DNA from: Desulfobacterales bacterium | GTDB taxonomy: Bacteria > Desulfobacterota > Desulfobacteria > Desulfobacterales > JAHEIW01 | Length of the DNA stretch: 6,676 nt | Assembly (NCBI GenBank): GCA_030145015.1 | Contig: JAQYWI010000250.1 | Coordinates: forward strand, 1-6,676 | Direction of reading: 5' to 3' | Shown here: piece after piece, positions 5,247 through 6,676 of the stretch | How positions within the stretch are numbered: position 1 is the first letter of the stretch | Layout of the letters: each line of letters begins with the position of its first letter | The notes under the pieces: generated by a model | Databases searched by the model: none | What the model was told of the DNA's origin: nothing | The model's input: the letters and a program-made list of their open reading frames with translations, nothing else | Position numbers and translations under genes: made by a program

Positions 5247-6506
5247 TTATGAATAAATACTGTTTAATAAGCGTTTCATTTCTTCAAACATTCGGTTAAA
5301 CTCCGAATCTTTTTTGGCCAGCGCTTTTATTTCCTCTTTTGTTTTATCGGGAAGCTTTTGGAAAGGCTTGTAAGCGTCGATCTCTTTCTTCTGTTCTTTT
5401 ATTTGATCCCAGACACTTTTAATGGTCACTTCGTTACCAAGATAAATCAGACTGCTGATACCCATCATGATAATTATATTTTCCGGAATTTCCGGGAAGG
5501 CATAATTTTTGATAATATCCACGACTACATAACAACCGGTGATTAAAGTAAAGGCAAGCATCTGGAACTTAAAAATATTGGGCTGACCGCCAATAGAAAT
5601 GATGTTCTTTAATTTCGGGATACGTTTTTTAGTGACAAATTTTAAATAATAGGAGGGGATATCAAATACGTTACTGCGAGCATTCATTTTCGCGCCGAGG
5701 GCCGTACCTCCGCCAATACCGAGAAGCATCAAAACCTGCGGTGTGATCACTAAAAATTCTTCGGAAATGCGATGGACATAGACTAAACCAAAGATAGTGA
5801 TAAAGGTCCAGAATAAGATCTGCGTAAGGGAAATACTATAACTACCCAAAGGCGTGACAGCAAAATTTAAGGGATATAATAAAAGTCGTTTTAGTTTATT
5901 GGTATTTTCCCAATCGGCTTTACTTTCATCTTTCTCGAACACGTCGTCCTCTTTAGAAATCGCCTGTGGTTTTAGTAGCCCAATTAGAACAAAGAATAAC
6001 AGCAGGACACAGACTCCCCAAACTCCTGCCCAGAAAGGATCGGGCAGTTTAAGATAAAGACGTGTGGTTTGGTCTACCTTGTTTTTATCCCGGTAGCGGA
6101 TAAGCAGATAGGCATCGTAGGGTGTAACATAGCCTTTAAAACCATTCTGTGATTTTATATGCTTTAAGCGATCCCAGCCGGGTAGCGGAACATATAAATA
6201 AATATCGGCATCCATGGTTTTAAGGTAAAAATTATCGATAGGCAGTTTATGGACAACGGTACCTTTGTCTCCACTTTTATGCGGATAAGCATACAAAAGC
6301 TCCATTGACACAATTGTTTGTTTTTGGGGATTAAAGACCTTTGTATCCACTAAACACTGTAGTCTTTTGCCCGGAACAATACGCTCGTTTTCCAGCATAA
6401 AAGGTTGTTCCGGATTTAATGCAACTTTAGAACCGGTAGCCAGTGAATCCTGCGTGGATAACGAGGTGATTAAGATATAAACAACCAGATAAATAAAATA
6501 CTTCAT
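5247..6506 (-). CDS. uncharacterised multi-pass membrane protein with duplicated two-helix module
   Basis: I do not recognise a named family. I prefer the ATG at 6506 (419 residues) over one 22 codons upstream at 6572. It starts MKYFIYLVVYILITSLS, a good signal peptide with likely cleavage near SLA (residue 23), and has a G-rich AGGGGGGG two bases upstream. Residues ~24-158 form an extracytoplasmic domain rich in tyrosine and beta-like stretches. A membrane segment lies at ~159-178, then an acidic cytoplasmic linker, then pairs of membrane segments at ~224-244/253-273 and ~315-333/342-358. The two pairs are a duplication: Gln229 and Gln315 each precede a Gly-Ile by exactly 34 residues (LMLLGI and IIMMGI). 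Residues ~363-419 are charged and helical, probably coiled coil, in the cytoplasm. The gene is visibly AT-richer than the gts operon and shares no operon link with it. A sensory or scaffold role is possible but not shown. Confidence 0.8.
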   Translation of the reverse strand: MKYFIYLVVYILITSLSTQDSLATGSKVALNPEQPFMLENERIVPGKRLQCLVDTKVFNPQKQTIVSMELLYAYPHKSGDKGTVVHKLPIDNFYLKTMDADIYLYVPLPGWDRLKHIKSQNGFKGYVTPYDAYLLIRYRDKNKVDQTTRLYLKLPDPFWAGVWGVCVLLLFFVLIGLLKPQAISKEDDVFEKDESKADWENTNKLKRLLLYPLNFAVTPLGSYSISLTQILFWTFITIFGLVYVHRISEEFLVITPQVLMLLGIGGGTALGAKMNARSNVFDIPSYYLKFVTKKRIPKLKNIISIGGQPNIFKFQMLAFTLITGCYVVVDIIKNYAFPEIPENIIIMMGISSLIYLGNEVTIKSVWDQIKEQKKEIDAYKPFQKLPDKTKEEIKALAKKDSEFNRMFEEMKRLLNSIYS

Positions 6507-6522
6507 ATCCCCCCCTATTCTA

Positions 6523-6551
6523 GTTATATAGCCATGAAAACAAAATACCAA
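6523..6551 (-). promoter_or_regulatory. putative sigma70-type promoter of the membrane-protein gene
   Basis: On the minus strand TTGGTA (6551-6546, 4 of 6 consensus bases) and TATAAC (6528-6523, 5 of 6) are separated by exactly 17 bases. Transcription would start near 6516, leaving a leader of about 10 bases that still contains the G-rich ribosome site. If correct, the upstream ATG at 6572 would not be transcribed, supporting the start at 6506. Confidence 0.5.
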
Positions 6552-6604
6552 CGAGTCTGTAGAAAAAGTCAAAAAATCATAATATTTAGTAATTTAATAC
6601 AAAA

Positions 6605-6651
6605 TGACGTTTTCTCTGACGTAATTTAATATTGCATATTAAAGCGCTTTA
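6605..6651. promoter_or_regulatory. cluster of palindromes and a direct repeat upstream of the membrane-protein gene
   Basis: TGACGT occurs at 6605-6610 and again at 6617-6622. TTTAATAT and ATATTAAA (6625-6643) are a perfect 8-base inverted repeat with a 3-base spacer. It overlaps TAAAGCGCTTTA (6640-6651), a perfect 12-base palindrome. They lie about 55-100 bases upstream of the putative promoter, so they could be operator sites or the 3' end of something beyond the right edge. Otherwise 6573-6676 shows no gene. Confidence 0.4.
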
Positions 6652-6676
6652 GAGCGTCCACAATCAATGTTTTGAA

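Noticed and set aside
6507..6572. Upstream ATG at 6572 as the start of the membrane protein
   Set aside because: It would bury the signal peptide behind 22 polar/aromatic residues and lies upstream of the best promoter. The ATG at 6506 has a G-rich ribosome site directly before it.

Overview
The window carries a complete, co-oriented (minus strand) carbohydrate ABC-importer operon of the glucose/mannose (Gts) type. Transcription runs right to left: periplasmic binding protein (gtsA, 4530-3274), two membrane permeases (gtsB, 3179-2259; gtsC, 2266-1379) and a MalK-type ATPase (gtsD, 1355-240). The periplasmic binding protein points to a Gram-negative bacterium. The moderate-GC operon and the ferredoxin-thioredoxin-reductase-like remnant are compatible with an anaerobic deltaproteobacterial (Desulfobacterota-like) host, but that assignment is only an inference.

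The operon sits between two gene remnants, both minus strand and neither intact. At 184-104 is the first ~27 codons of a ROK-family sugar kinase, including its DLGGTKTE phosphate-binding motif. This is the enzyme expected to phosphorylate the sugar imported by Gts. At 4956-4804 is the last ~50 codons of a ferredoxin-thioredoxin reductase catalytic-subunit-like protein, with CPC and CYC cysteine pairs. Each remnant ends exactly where a copy of the same non-coding repeat begins. The complete copy (4957-5121, about 165 bp) has 30-bp imperfect terminal inverted repeats and looks like a MITE. The other copy (1-103) is in the same orientation and runs off the left edge. The gts block is therefore bracketed by direct copies of a small mobile repeat, and the gene at each end is cut at the repeat.

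Within the operon, gtsB and gtsC overlap by 8 bp and gtsC-gtsD are 23 bp apart. A strong 13-bp stem-loop (3214-3250) without a U-tract sits between gtsA and gtsB, as expected for a device keeping the binding protein in excess over the membrane parts.

To the right of the complete repeat lies a visibly AT-richer, apparently unrelated gene (6506-5247, minus). It encodes an uncharacterised membrane protein with a signal peptide, an extracytoplasmic N-terminal domain, about five membrane segments in two duplicated modules and a charged C-terminal helix. It has its own plausible promoter. The last ~100 bases contain overlapping palindromes but no gene that I can support.
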